64,000 nucleotides of DNA from the NCBI GenBank assembly GCA_963839725.1, contig CAWIWT010000001.1, positions 124,001 to 188,000 on the forward strand, in the 5' to 3' direction. This stretch comes from Kumtagia sp963839725 (GTDB lineage Bacteria > Pseudomonadota > Alphaproteobacteria > Rhizobiales > Rhizobiaceae). Positions within the stretch are counted from its first letter, which is position 1. Every line of letters starts with the position of its first letter. This document shows positions 1 to 7,703 of the stretch, one piece after another. The notes beneath the pieces were generated by a model. The model made no database searches. It was not told where the DNA came from and was given only the letters and a program-made list of their open reading frames with translations. The position numbers and the translations under genes were made by a program.

Positions 1-332
1 GCGATCCGAACGCCTCTATCCCGACGCCACAGCCCATGCACTACCGCCCGATGTTCGCCGCCTTTGGCAAGCTGCGTACATCATCCTCCGTCACATTCGT
101 CAGCCAAGCTTCCCTCGATGCCGGGATTGCCGCCAAGCTTGGTGTCGCCAAGCAACTCGTTGCGGTGAAAAACACGCGCGGCGGCATCGGCAAGCACTCC
201 ATGGCTCTGAACAACGCCACGCCGCATGTCGAGGTCGATCCGGAAACCTATGAGGTCCGTGCCGACGGCGAACTCATCACCTGCGAGCCAGCGACAGTTT
301 TGCCGATGGCGCAGCGGTATTTTCTGTTTTGA
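1..332 (+). CDS. ureC: Urease alpha subunit, C-terminal part (gene enters from the left edge)
   Basis: This is the last 109 or so codons of the nickel enzyme that hydrolyses urea to ammonia and carbamate. The open frame (codons from base 3) runs in from outside the window and ends at TGA 330-332. It shows the urease-alpha signature DPNASIPTPQP followed by HYRPMFAAFG, then the conserved C-terminal stretch with KNTRGIGK-like residues and a final MAQRYFLF. A full urease alpha is about 570 residues, so only the C-terminal fifth is here. An ATG at 36 is internal and not the start. Urease accessory genes follow on the same strand. Identification is firm. Confidence 0.95.
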   Translation, partial: DPNASIPTPQPMHYRPMFAAFGKLRTSSSVTFVSQASLDAGIAAKLGVAKQLVAVKNTRGGIGKHSMALNNATPHVEVDPETYEVRADGELITCEPATVLPMAQRYFLF

Positions 333-440
333 CCGATTATCGATTGGCGAGAAGCCAATCGGACGGTGAAGGGGCAATGGCTGCGGAGTCACTCCCCACG
401 ACTGCCGAAATCTTCACGCACAGCCTCTAGGGAGTAGCCA

Positions 441-938
441 TTGTTCCTGCGTGCCGCCACCATTGTCCGTGCCGCCGAGCGCAGCTGCGAGATACCGTTC
501 GACGTGGCGGTTTTGGCGCATGACGAACGCCACCTGCGCCGCCGGAAGATCGACCTGCGGCAAGGTGAGCGGCTGCTGGTCGATTTCCCCGATGCGCTGG
601 CGCTCGGCCAGGGCGATCTGCTGGCGCTCGACGACGGCCGGTTCGTCGAAATCCTTGCGCCCGAGGAAAAGCTTTACGACATCAGGGCGCGAGACGCGCG
701 CCATCTCACCGAACTCGCCTGGCACATCGGCAACCGGCATCTACCGGCTGCGGTCGAAAAAGGCCGGATCCTGATCCAGCGTGACCACGTCATCAAGGCG
801 ATGCTGGAAGGCCTTGGCGCGACTGTGACCGATGTGGCCGAAGCCTTCGAGCCGGTGCGCGGTGCCTACTCCGGCCACCAGGCTCATGGCCACGATCATG
901 AAACGCACGAGCACCACGGGGCCCATGGACGCGGCTGA
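441..938 (+). CDS. ureE: Urease accessory protein UreE (nickel metallochaperone)
   Basis: UreE delivers nickel to the urease apoprotein complex in the cytoplasm. The 165-residue product has the UreE layout: an N-terminal beta domain, a middle metal-binding domain (residues about 75-140, containing WHIGNRHLPA and IQRDHVI), and a C-terminal tail with eight histidines among its last 20 residues. The start is TTG at 441, chosen because GGAG lies at 431-434, six bases upstream, and no ATG fits. It follows ureC by 108 bases and overlaps ureF by 14 bases, so it belongs to the same operon. Confidence 0.93.
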   Translation: MFLRAATIVRAAERSCEIPFDVAVLAHDERHLRRRKIDLRQGERLLVDFPDALALGQGDLLALDDGRFVEILAPEEKLYDIRARDARHLTELAWHIGNRHLPAAVEKGRILIQRDHVIKAMLEGLGATVTDVAEAFEPVRGAYSGHQAHGHDHETHEHHGAHGRG

Positions 939-1600
939 GATCTCATCCGCGAAGGCGCTGCTCCGCTTGCTGGCGTGGCTGTCGCCAGCCTTCCCGGTCG
1001 GATCGTTCAGCTACAGCCATGGGCTGGAGCGCGCCGTCCATGATGGTTTGGTGACCGACGCAGCGGATTTGCGCGAATGGATCGAGCAGCTTCTGCGCTA
1101 CGGCACGGGCTGGAACGATGCGGTGCTGTTTGCCGAAGCTGGCGCCTCGCTGCGGCCGGCAGAGGCCTCGCCGAACTCGCCATGCTTGCGGAAGCGCTTG
1201 CCGGATCGCGCGAGCGGCACATGGAGTCGATGCTTCAAGGAACGGCTTTTCTGAAGGCCGCTGAAAGCTGGCCGGCGGATGCGTTGAAGGCGTTGCCGCA
1301 AGATTGCGCCTATTGCGTTGCCGTCGGCGCGGCGGCTGGCGCGCACGCATTCGGCTCGCCGATGCGCTGGGCGCTTTCCTGCAAGCCTTTGCTTCCAATC
1401 TTATCCAGTCCAGTATCCGTCTCAGCGTGCTCGGCCAGCGGGAAGCGATGGCGCTTCTGGCGTGGCTGGAAGCAATTGTCGCGGATGTCGCCTTCTGTGC
1501 GGCGGCCTCGACGCTTGACGATCTCGGTGCGTGCACGATGCTTTCCGAAATGATGGCGATGCGCCATGAAACCCAATATTCACGGCTGTTCCGCGCGTGA
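925..1600 (+). pseudogene. ureF: Urease accessory protein UreF, broken by two one-base deletions as sequenced
   Basis: UreF works with UreD and UreG to load nickel into urease. The protein can be read across three frames: the N-terminus from ATG 925 (LLAWLSPAFPVGSFSYSHGLE is typical UreF), a middle part from about 1141 (WRLAAAGRGLAELAMLAEAL) and a C-terminus from about 1353 (LADALGAFLQAFASNLIQ) to TGA 1600. Each switch needs one missing base, near 1140 and near 1352; adding a C at each place restores perfect family sequence. No other residues look damaged. Two sequencing errors are therefore as likely as a real pseudogene. The gene overlaps ureE. Confidence 0.85.
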
Positions 1601-2058
1601 GAAAGATGGATGAAATTCGCCGACTGGAATTGATCTGCGAGTCAGTTTTGTATGCTCAGCGGGTTATTGAACTCGGAATGCCTCGATCAGGATGGACGCA
1701 AGCGATTAGAGAGCCTGTATTCTTCCTGTGGGAGTCTCCCGTCGGACCGAAATACAAAAATGCCAAGTACCGCTCGATCAGTTCAAGGGGCATAAAGCCG
1801 AGTTCAAAGCTCTTGACCTATGATCATGTAGTGCCGTTCAAGTTTGTTGAGCAAGCACTCCTCAAGCTCAGCACGCCCACAGTCGTCTCTGTTCGAGGTG
1901 TGCTGGAAGATATTTGTATCTCCTGTGTACTCCTGCGTGAAGAAAACAGGCAGTTGAACAGACTTGGCCTCGCGCACAATATGCCGCCAGGATGGGACGG
2001 CGTCGATAAGTTTGCACGCTATCGTTTTGCCGGTATCGAGTTTGAACCAAATGGATAA
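1597..2058 (+). CDS. Unknown 153-residue protein inside the urease operon
   Basis: I do not recognise this family. The product is soluble, without signal peptide or membrane segment; the C-terminal part contains MPPGWDGVDKFARYRF. The frame starts with GTG at 1597, overlapping the ureF stop by four bases (GTGA), or at ATG 1606; it ends three bases before ureG. Its base composition is clearly lower in GC (about half, by eye) than the roughly 60-65% of its neighbours, and codons such as TTG, ATT and AAA are frequent. In other bacteria ureF and ureG usually adjoin, so this gene looks like a later arrival that kept the operon co-transcribed. Confidence 0.6.
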   Translation: MRKMDEIRRLELICESVLYAQRVIELGMPRSGWTQAIREPVFFLWESPVGPKYKNAKYRSISSRGIKPSSKLLTYDHVVPFKFVEQALLKLSTPTVVSVRGVLEDICISCVLLREENRQLNRLGLAHNMPPGWDGVDKFARYRFAGIEFEPNG

Positions 2059-2061
2059 GCC

Positions 2062-2694
2062 ATGAACAACGGCCCGCTTCGCGTCGGTATCGGCGGCCCG
2101 GTCGGCTCGGGTAAGACAACGCTTACGGAAAAACTCTGCAAGGCGATGCGCGACGAGTTCTCGATAGCGGTCGTCACCAACGACATCTACACCAAGGAAG
2201 ATGCGATGATGCTGGCGCGGCTGCAGGCGCTTCCCGAGGAGCGCATCGTGGGAGTCGAGACCGGCGGGTGCCCACATACGGCCATCCGCGAGGATGCGTC
2301 GATCAATCTGCAGGCGATTGCCGAGATGAACCAGAAGTTCCCCGACCTCGACATAGTCTTCATCGAATCCGGCGGCGACAATCTGGCCGCAACCTTCTCG
2401 CCCGACCTCGCCGACCTGACGCTTTATGTGATTTCCGTCTGCCAGGGTGAGGAAATCCCGCGCAAGGGTGGACCTGGCATCACGCGCTCGGACTTTCTGG
2501 TGATCAACAAAAGCGACCTCGCCCCCTATGTAAATGTCAATCTGGAGGTGATGGAGCGCGACGCCGCAAAAATGCGCGGAAGCCGCCCTTTCGGCTTTAC
2601 CGACCTGTTGCGCGGTAAAGGGTTGACCGAGATCGTCGACTTTATCGTAGAGCAAGGTGGCCTCAGACTGGACCAACACCGCAAAACCGCCTGA
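2062..2694 (+). CDS. ureG: Urease accessory GTPase UreG
   Basis: UreG is the SIMIBI-class GTPase that powers nickel insertion into urease. The 210-residue product has a P-loop GGPVGSGKT at residues 11-19, the nickel-binding Cys-Pro-His motif at residues 70-72, the ESGGDNLAATFSP switch region, and the NKSD guanine-specificity motif. Length matches the family (about 205). ATG 2062 follows the unknown gene by three bases. The last eight codons (LDQHRKTA) reappear, slightly altered, about 520 bases downstream. Confidence 0.97.
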   Translation: MNNGPLRVGIGGPVGSGKTTLTEKLCKAMRDEFSIAVVTNDIYTKEDAMMLARLQALPEERIVGVETGGCPHTAIREDASINLQAIAEMNQKFPDLDIVFIESGGDNLAATFSPDLADLTLYVISVCQGEEIPRKGGPGITRSDFLVINKSDLAPYVNVNLEVMERDAAKMRGSRPFGFTDLLRGKGLTEIVDFIVEQGGLRLDQHRKTA

Positions 2695-3222
2695 CAAAGA
2701 CAACGGAGGGGCGATAATCCGTCGTCGGCGGGCCGGTCTTAGCGCCGGCGTGTTGCGGAAGACCTACCTCCACCCCTAACCCCTCCCCCTTGAGGGGAAG
2801 GGCTATCGCACTTGGGCGAACTCCGATGGTAGAGGTTAGCGCCGAGCACCGATCCTTGTCATTCTCGGCCTCGTGAGTGAGCGAAGCGAACGGAGAGTGT
2901 CGGGAATCCATTCCTCGCCATACCCGAGCAGCTCCGGTGAAGAATTGAGTAACCGATTAAATCCGTGAATCTATCTCTTCTGCACTGGCATTGTAGCGGA
3001 GAGTCCGAGGCCTGGATCCCCGACACTCTCCGTTCGCTTCGCTCACTCACGAGGTCGAGGATGACGACAGGGAAGAACGCCTCTCGCTAATCTCCCCGTT
3101 AGGAGCTTGCCATATGCGATAGCCCTCCCCCTTGAGGGGAGGGGTTAGGGTGGTGTGTTTTTCAACGATTTTCTCCGCGCCTAGGAGGAATCTAGACCAG
3201 CACCGCAACACCGCCTGACACC
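2663..3222. repeat. Nested inverted repeats flanked by a copy of the ureG 3' end
   Basis: This 600-base gap after ureG holds no credible gene. It contains an outer inverted repeat (about 2773-2815 against 3113-3153, the CCCCTCCCCCTTGAGGGG type) and an inner inverted repeat of 53 bases (2858-2910 against 3013-3065) with only about four mismatches. Right of the structure, 3190-3218 matches the last 29 bases of ureG (2671-2699 region) with three mismatches and still reads LDQHRNTA-stop. The whole looks like an insertion or rearrangement at the ureG end. Confidence 0.7.
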
Positions 3223-3293
3223 GCCGCTTTTGCGATTGCGGGAACAACGAGGTGGGTCCACTCTCGGTGCTAGCAACAGGATTGGGGAAACCA

Positions 3294-4061
3294 ATGAGCG
3301 TCACGCGGTTCCAGCGCGAGAACAAAAGCAATCTTCCATTCTATGAAGAGCGCGTCGATCTTGCCGCCGCCTTTCGTTGGACGGCCCGGCTGAACATGCA
3401 CGAGGCAGTCGCCAACCATTTCTCGGTCGCCGTCAGCGACGACGGCATGCAGTTCCTGATGAATCCCAATCAGGCGCATTTTGCCCGGATCAAGGCGAGT
3501 GACCTGTTGCTCATCGATGCTGACGACCCGGAGACACTCAGCGGTCCGAACGCGCCGGATCCGACCGCATGGGGCCTGCATGCAGCGGTGCATCGCAATG
3601 TTCCGCATGCCCGCTGCGTCATGCATCTGCACTCGATCCACTCGACCGTTTTGGCTTCGCTGGCCAATTCAAGGCTACCGCCGATCGACCAGAATTGCGC
3701 CACCTTCTTCAACCGCCACGTGGTGGACGAAAATTACGGCGGACTTGCTTTCGAAGAGGAGGGCGAGCGCTGTTCTCAGCTTTTGTCCGATCCCAAGGTC
3801 AAAGTGATGATCATGGGCAACCATGGCATTTTGGTCATCGGCGACAGCGTCGCCGATGCCTTCAACCGGATGTATTATTTTGAGCGCGCCGCCGAGACCT
3901 ACATCAAGGCGCTGTGGACAGGGCGGTCCCTACGCGTGCTACCGGATGAGGTTGCCGAAAAAACCGCGCTTGAGATGGAAGACTATCCCGATCAGGCCGA
4001 GCGGCATTTTGCCGAACTGAAGGCCATCCTCGACGAGCAGGAGCCGGTTTACCGGAGTTGA
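3294..4061 (+). CDS. Class II aldolase/adducin family protein
   Basis: Members of this family are zinc-dependent aldolases or decarboxylases, such as fuculose-phosphate aldolase; the substrate here is unknown. The 255-residue product contains the zinc-binding HLHSIH motif (residues 111-116), a third likely ligand in MGNHG, and the Met/Asn-rich LMNPNQAHF substrate-loop region. I chose ATG 3294, preceded by a GGATTGGGG purine stretch; an in-frame GTG at 3252 lacks a better site. The gene stands alone between repeat regions. Long members without kinase-linked neighbours are often annotated only as class II aldolase. Confidence 0.85.
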   Translation: MSVTRFQRENKSNLPFYEERVDLAAAFRWTARLNMHEAVANHFSVAVSDDGMQFLMNPNQAHFARIKASDLLLIDADDPETLSGPNAPDPTAWGLHAAVHRNVPHARCVMHLHSIHSTVLASLANSRLPPIDQNCATFFNRHVVDENYGGLAFEEEGERCSQLLSDPKVKVMIMGNHGILVIGDSVADAFNRMYYFERAAETYIKALWTGRSLRVLPDEVAEKTALEMEDYPDQAERHFAELKAILDEQEPVYRS

Positions 4062-4157
4062 TTTCAGCTCCGCTCCTTATCCTCTCCGCGCGGGAAGGGT
4101 CAATCTGTAAGCAGATCGGGTTGGAGGTGAGCGAGCAATAGCTCCCTAGCCGCATTG

Positions 4158-4275
4158 GCGGTGGCGAAGCGCTCGCCGTCAGGGACAACCTGCCGGGGGC
4201 AGTTTCCTGTCTTGCCAAACCGGGGCGATGCCATTGGAAGGCACGCGCCGGCGGCAAAAAGGGAGCTGTCCCTAC
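4158..4275. repeat. Dispersed GC-rich repeat, copy 1 (second copy near 52.2 kb)
   Basis: The stretch shares ordered blocks with 52211-52314: GGCGAAGCGCT, GCCGGGGGCAGTTT, CTTGCCA, CGGGCGATGCC-like, GCGGCAA and GGGAGCTG. It fills the gap between the aldolase gene and the convergent HAD gene and encodes nothing credible. Confidence 0.6.
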
Positions 4276-4305
4276 GCGAGAGAAGGCGACCGATACAGAT
4301 TTCGG

Positions 4306-4941
4306 TCAACGCAGCCCGAGAAAGGCGCGCACGTCTTCGGCACTGTTGGCGACAAGCGCGCCCTCCGGTCCAGCCTGCGGTGACTCCGGCCAAAAAATAG
4401 TTTTCATGCCCGCGGCCAGCCCTGCCAGAGTGCCCGGCCAGCTGTCCTCCATAACGAACGTTTCCTCTGGTTCGATTCCGGTCAGCCAGGCCGCGCGCAG
4501 ATAAGGCTCGGGAAACGGCTTGCCTTCGCGAACATCGTTGCGCGACACCGTGCGCATACCAGCTTCATGGATGTCGATCGCCCGCATATTTGCGTCGACG
4601 ATCAGCCGGTCGGAATTCGACACGACGCCCTGAACCACGCCACGCACCTTAAGGTCTTTGAAGATCTCAAGCGCGCCGAGCCGCGGCTTAAGCATGGGCG
4701 CATTGTCAAGATAGTGCGCGTATTTCCGCACAATCCAGCGGTCGAACGGCAGATCGAGGCCGAACTCATCGCGCAACATCTCATAGACCGGATAGGCGGC
4801 GACGCCGAGCACACGCTCGTGCAGGTCGTGCGGAGGTTCGATGCCGAGACCCTTCAGCGCGACGACCAGCGACATCTCATGTAGCGGCTCGCTGTCGATC
4901 AGCGTGCCGTCCATGTCCCAGTAAACAGCCTTAGGCAGCAT
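4306..4941 (-). CDS. HAD-superfamily phosphatase
   Basis: Predicted cytoplasmic phosphomonoesterase of the beta-phosphoglucomutase/GPH type. The 211-residue protein starts MLPKAVYWDMDGTLIDSEPLH, giving the nucleophile motif DMDGT (motif I), then an alpha-helical cap, VVSNSD (motif II), and EGKPFPEPYL with VMEDSWPG (motifs III and IV). Family length is normal. The substrate cannot be told from sequence. It is transcribed towards the aldolase gene and away from the SorC-type regulator. Confidence 0.85.
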   Translation of the reverse strand: MLPKAVYWDMDGTLIDSEPLHEMSLVVALKGLGIEPPHDLHERVLGVAAYPVYEMLRDEFGLDLPFDRWIVRKYAHYLDNAPMLKPRLGALEIFKDLKVRGVVQGVVSNSDRLIVDANMRAIDIHEAGMRTVSRNDVREGKPFPEPYLRAAWLTGIEPEETFVMEDSWPGTLAGLAAGMKTIFWPESPQAGPEGALVANSAEDVRAFLGLR

Positions 4942-5009
4942 TGAAATCCCTTCAGAGCATCGGCGGACATTGCGAGACGGCTTCCGGATAAATCCGATGC
5001 GAAGACCAA

Positions 5010-5032
5010 GAGTTAGGGTCAGGACCTAACTC
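5010..5032. repeat. Small hairpin GAGTTAGG-GTCAGGA-CCTAACTC
   Basis: A perfect 8-bp stem with a 7-base loop lies in the 300-base divergent gap between the HAD gene and the regulator gene. It has no T-run, so it is more likely a small REP-type element than a terminator. Confidence 0.45.
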
Positions 5033-5144
5033 GGCTGCTGCAGTTCCCAATAATTCACAACGTTGCATGAGTGTTCATAGGGGGTTTGCGCCACGAGATA
5101 AATACCGCGCCACAGGCAACGCTCACTTACGGTAGAATGGCCTG

Positions 5145-5217
5145 GGCAATTGCCAATCAACGCACCAATTGCGCTTCTGCCAGAAACCTGCGACAGTCGC
5201 TCAACTTGGCAATCGCC
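5145..5217. promoter_or_regulatory. Candidate autoregulatory sites of the SorC-type regulator
   Basis: Upstream of the regulator lies the perfect palindrome GGCAATTGCC (5145-5154), followed by the related CCAATTGCGC (about 5165) and GGCAATCGCC (5208-5217). The same core GGCAATTGC occurs again at 7667-7675, inside a dyad before smoE. Sharing the core suggests one regulator acts at both places. This is inference from motif similarity. Confidence 0.45.
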
Positions 5218-5240
5218 GTTGATCCAAGGAGGAATGCACG

Positions 5241-6197
5241 GTGGTTACCCGTCAGGATGTTGGTAGCGGAAGGCTGGACGACGCTGCACGCGCCGGCTGG
5301 CTTTATTATGTGGCCGGCAATACCCAGGATCAAATCGCATCGAAACTCGGGGTCTCTCGTCAGAGCGCGCAGCGGCTGGTGTCGCTTGCCGTATCGGAAG
5401 GTTTGGTCAAGGTGCGCCTCGACCATCCGATCGCCGCGTGTCTCGATCTGGCCGCGCAGCTGAAGGCCCGCTTTGCCCTGGATCTCGCGGAAGTTGTGCC
5501 CAGCGACCCGGATTCGGCCTCCACCACAATGGGTATTGCCGAGGCTGCCGCCGTGGAGATCGAGCGTCGCCTGTTTGCCGCCGAGCCAACGGTGCTCGCG
5601 GTAGGTACTGGCCGTACGCTGAAGGCGGCGGTAGACCAGCTGGTGCCGATCGATTGCCCTCAGCACCGGATTGTCTCGCTGACGGGAAACATCACGCCTG
5701 ACGGCACGGCCGCCTACTTCAACGTCATCTTTTCTATGGCAGACAAGGTCAAGGCGCGCAGCTTTCCGATGCCATATCCGGTCATTGTATCTTCGCAGGC
5801 CGAGCGCGACATGCTGCACGGCCAGCCGACTATCCAGCCGACGCTGGAACTCGCGGCGAGAGCTGACGTAACCTTTGTCGGCATTGGCGATCTTGGACCG
5901 AAAGCGCCGCTCTACGAGGATGGCTTCATCACCGAGGCCGACCTGAAAGCCCTGCAGAAGGCTGGCGCGGTGGGTGAGATCGTTGGCTGGGCCTACGATA
6001 GGGAAGGCCGCCTCATCGAGGGCCTGACCAACGACCGCGTCGCCTCGGCGCCGATTCCGTCGCGCGAGCGGTCGCTGGTAGTGGCGCTTGCCATGGGGGA
6101 GCGCAAGCTGCCTGGTATCCATGCGGCGCTCAACCGCCGTCTGGTCAATGGCCTGATCACCGACGAGCGTACAGCGCAGGCGCTGTTGCACATGTAG
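5241..6197 (+). CDS. SorC/DeoR-type sugar-binding transcriptional regulator (SmoC-like)
   Basis: DNA-binding regulator that senses a sugar or sugar phosphate, probably controlling the polyol operon downstream. The 318-residue protein has an N-terminal helix-turn-helix (residues about 28-50, QDQIASKLGVSRQSAQRLV) and a large C-terminal SorC sugar-binding domain (VLAVGTGRTLKAAVDQL, TFVGIGDLG). Start is GTG 5241 with AAGGAGG at 5226-5232; the nearby ATG 5234 is out of frame. In Sinorhizobium a regulator of this class sits beside smoEFGK. Palindromes sharing a core lie before this gene and before smoE. Confidence 0.88.
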   Translation: MVTRQDVGSGRLDDAARAGWLYYVAGNTQDQIASKLGVSRQSAQRLVSLAVSEGLVKVRLDHPIAACLDLAAQLKARFALDLAEVVPSDPDSASTTMGIAEAAAVEIERRLFAAEPTVLAVGTGRTLKAAVDQLVPIDCPQHRIVSLTGNITPDGTAAYFNVIFSMADKVKARSFPMPYPVIVSSQAERDMLHGQPTIQPTLELAARADVTFVGIGDLGPKAPLYEDGFITEADLKALQKAGAVGEIVGWAYDREGRLIEGLTNDRVASAPIPSRERSLVVALAMGERKLPGIHAALNRRLVNGLITDERTAQALLHM

Positions 6198-6235
6198 TTT
6201 TTGACTACCGGACGATAATTTCGCCCCAGTTTCAC

Positions 6236-6490
6236 TTATGCGCCATGCGGCGTAACGATGAGATCATTCCAGCTTTTGCGATGATCCGCTTCGTGCTTGT
6301 GGGCTGCCGATTCGCGCTCCCAGGCCGGATTGCCATCAAGGATGCCGATGTCGCGCTGCAGATGGTCCGGCAATTTGCGTGGATCGATTGACACCGCGCA
6401 ATGAGCCACGGATTGCTCCTGTATGCGCATCAGCGACTTGAACGTGGCGCGAATTGAAGCGGCAGCGTGCATGATGAATGGGCGTGTCAT
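6236..6490 (-). CDS. Small DUF1127-like protein
   Basis: The 84-residue product (MTRPFIMHAAASIRATFKS start) ends its core with LPDHLQRDIGILDG, resembling the conserved C-terminal helix of DUF1127 proteins, several of which bind RNA or affect phosphate and carbon metabolism in Rhizobiales. Start ATG 6490 is supported by AAGGAGG six bases upstream; an earlier in-frame ATG (6532) has no such site. It is divergent from the LysR regulator, which may control it. Assignment to DUF1127 is tentative. Confidence 0.6.
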   Translation of the reverse strand: MTRPFIMHAAASIRATFKSLMRIQEQSVAHCAVSIDPRKLPDHLQRDIGILDGNPAWERESAAHKHEADHRKSWNDLIVTPHGA

Positions 6491-6597
6491 GGCCTTCCTC
6501 CTTGGAAGATCAGCATCTTTCGATGAGGCCAATATGAGGCTCCGGCTGGTTGTTATCCAATCGAACCTTGGGTACGATACATAAGGAGGATTTATCT

Positions 6598-7497
6598 ATG
6601 GGGCCAAAATTGCCGCCGCTCGCCGCCATCCGCGCCTTTGAGGCCGCGGCGCGCCTGCTGAGCTTTACCCGCGCCGCCGAAGAACTGGCCATGACCCAGG
6701 CTGCGGTCAGTTATCAGATCAAGGTTTTGGAGGATCGCGTCGGCGCGACACTGTTCGTGCGCAGGCCGCGCCAGGTCGACCTCACTGAAACCGGACAGAT
6801 CTTGGCCAAGTCCGCGACGGACGCGTTTCGTATCCTTGCGGACGGGTATGAAAGGGCGCGAGCCGGCGGTCTGGGGACATTGTCGATCAGCACGATCCCG
6901 ACCTTCGCTGCCAATTGGCTTGCGTTGCATCTCGGCGCCTTCCAGGTCGCTCATCCTGGCATAGCGGTCCGCCTCGACACGTCGAACCGTATGGTCAATC
7001 TCGTCGCCGAAAACATCGATGTCGCGATCCGCAGCGCCGCGAGCGGCGAGTGGCCGGGGCTTGTATCGCACAAATTCCTTCCCGCGACGTTCGCGCCGAT
7101 GCTGAGTCCGTCGCTGGCTCAAGCAATTGAGATTGAGAAACCCGCCGATCTGCTGAAGCTGCCTATCATCGACGCAGGCGATCCGTGGTGGTCCATGTGG
7201 TTCGCCGCGGCGGGCGTGGATGCTGAAGAGAACCTTGCGGGACGTCCGCGCAGCGAACTTGGCTCACAGGCCTATGCCGGCCGGGCGGCGGTGGCGGGGC
7301 AGGGCGTGGCCATCCTGACGCGTGCCATGTTCAAGGTGGAGTTGGACAATGGCAGCCTGATCCAGCCGTTCGAACTGACCGCCAATGACGACTACGCGTT
7401 CTGGCTGGTCTATCCCGAAGCAAGGCGCAATGTCCCCAAAATCCGCGCCTTCCGCGACTGGATATTGAAGGAAATCGCCGCGTCGGTAGGCGCTTAA
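6598..7497 (+). CDS. LysR-family transcriptional regulator, GcvA-like
   Basis: LysR regulators bind a small effector in a periplasmic-binding-protein-like domain. The 299-residue product has the GcvA-type N-terminus MGPKLPPLAAIRAFEAAARL, then the winged helix-turn-helix FTRAAEELAMTQAAVSYQI, and a C-terminal substrate-binding domain (TLSISTIPTFAANWL onward). ATG 6598 has AAGGAGG about eight bases before it. It is divergent from the small DUF1127-like gene, the usual arrangement for a LysR target. Confidence 0.9.
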   Translation: MGPKLPPLAAIRAFEAAARLLSFTRAAEELAMTQAAVSYQIKVLEDRVGATLFVRRPRQVDLTETGQILAKSATDAFRILADGYERARAGGLGTLSISTIPTFAANWLALHLGAFQVAHPGIAVRLDTSNRMVNLVAENIDVAIRSAASGEWPGLVSHKFLPATFAPMLSPSLAQAIEIEKPADLLKLPIIDAGDPWWSMWFAAAGVDAEENLAGRPRSELGSQAYAGRAAVAGQGVAILTRAMFKVELDNGSLIQPFELTANDDYAFWLVYPEARRNVPKIRAFRDWILKEIAASVGA

Positions 7498-7625
7498 TTC
7501 GCTCGACGGAACAACCCCTCGATTAGGACGACATTGCGCGGGTAGGCTGGATAACGGCCTCGGCCGCCCTAACCGCATCTGTGGCTCCCTCTGCGGCACC
7601 TTTCGCAGTGCAGCAACGATTCCGG

Positions 7626-7680
7626 TTGACTCTTTTCGCGGTTAGTGAGTAATTGCTCGTAGCCAAGGCAATTGCTCACC
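7626..7680 (+). promoter_or_regulatory. smoE promoter with overlapping dyad operator
   Basis: A -35-like TTGACT lies at 7626-7631 and a -10-like TAATTG at 7650-7655. A 12-base dyad, GTGAGTAATTGC (7645-7656) against GCAATTGCTCAC (7668-7679), matches at 11 of 12 positions and overlaps the -10. The GGCAATTGC core recurs before the SorC-type regulator gene. The layout fits repression, released by a polyol; this is inferred. Confidence 0.55.
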
Positions 7681-7703
7681 TTGGAATATTGGGAGGATTT
7701 TTG

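Noticed and set aside
2700..3250. Possible insertion sequence after ureG
   Set aside because: No transposase frame; the inverted repeats are short palindromic elements.
3252..3293. GTG 3252 as the start of the class II aldolase
   Set aside because: No ribosome site, and the added residues are unlike the family; ATG 3294 has a better upstream sequence.
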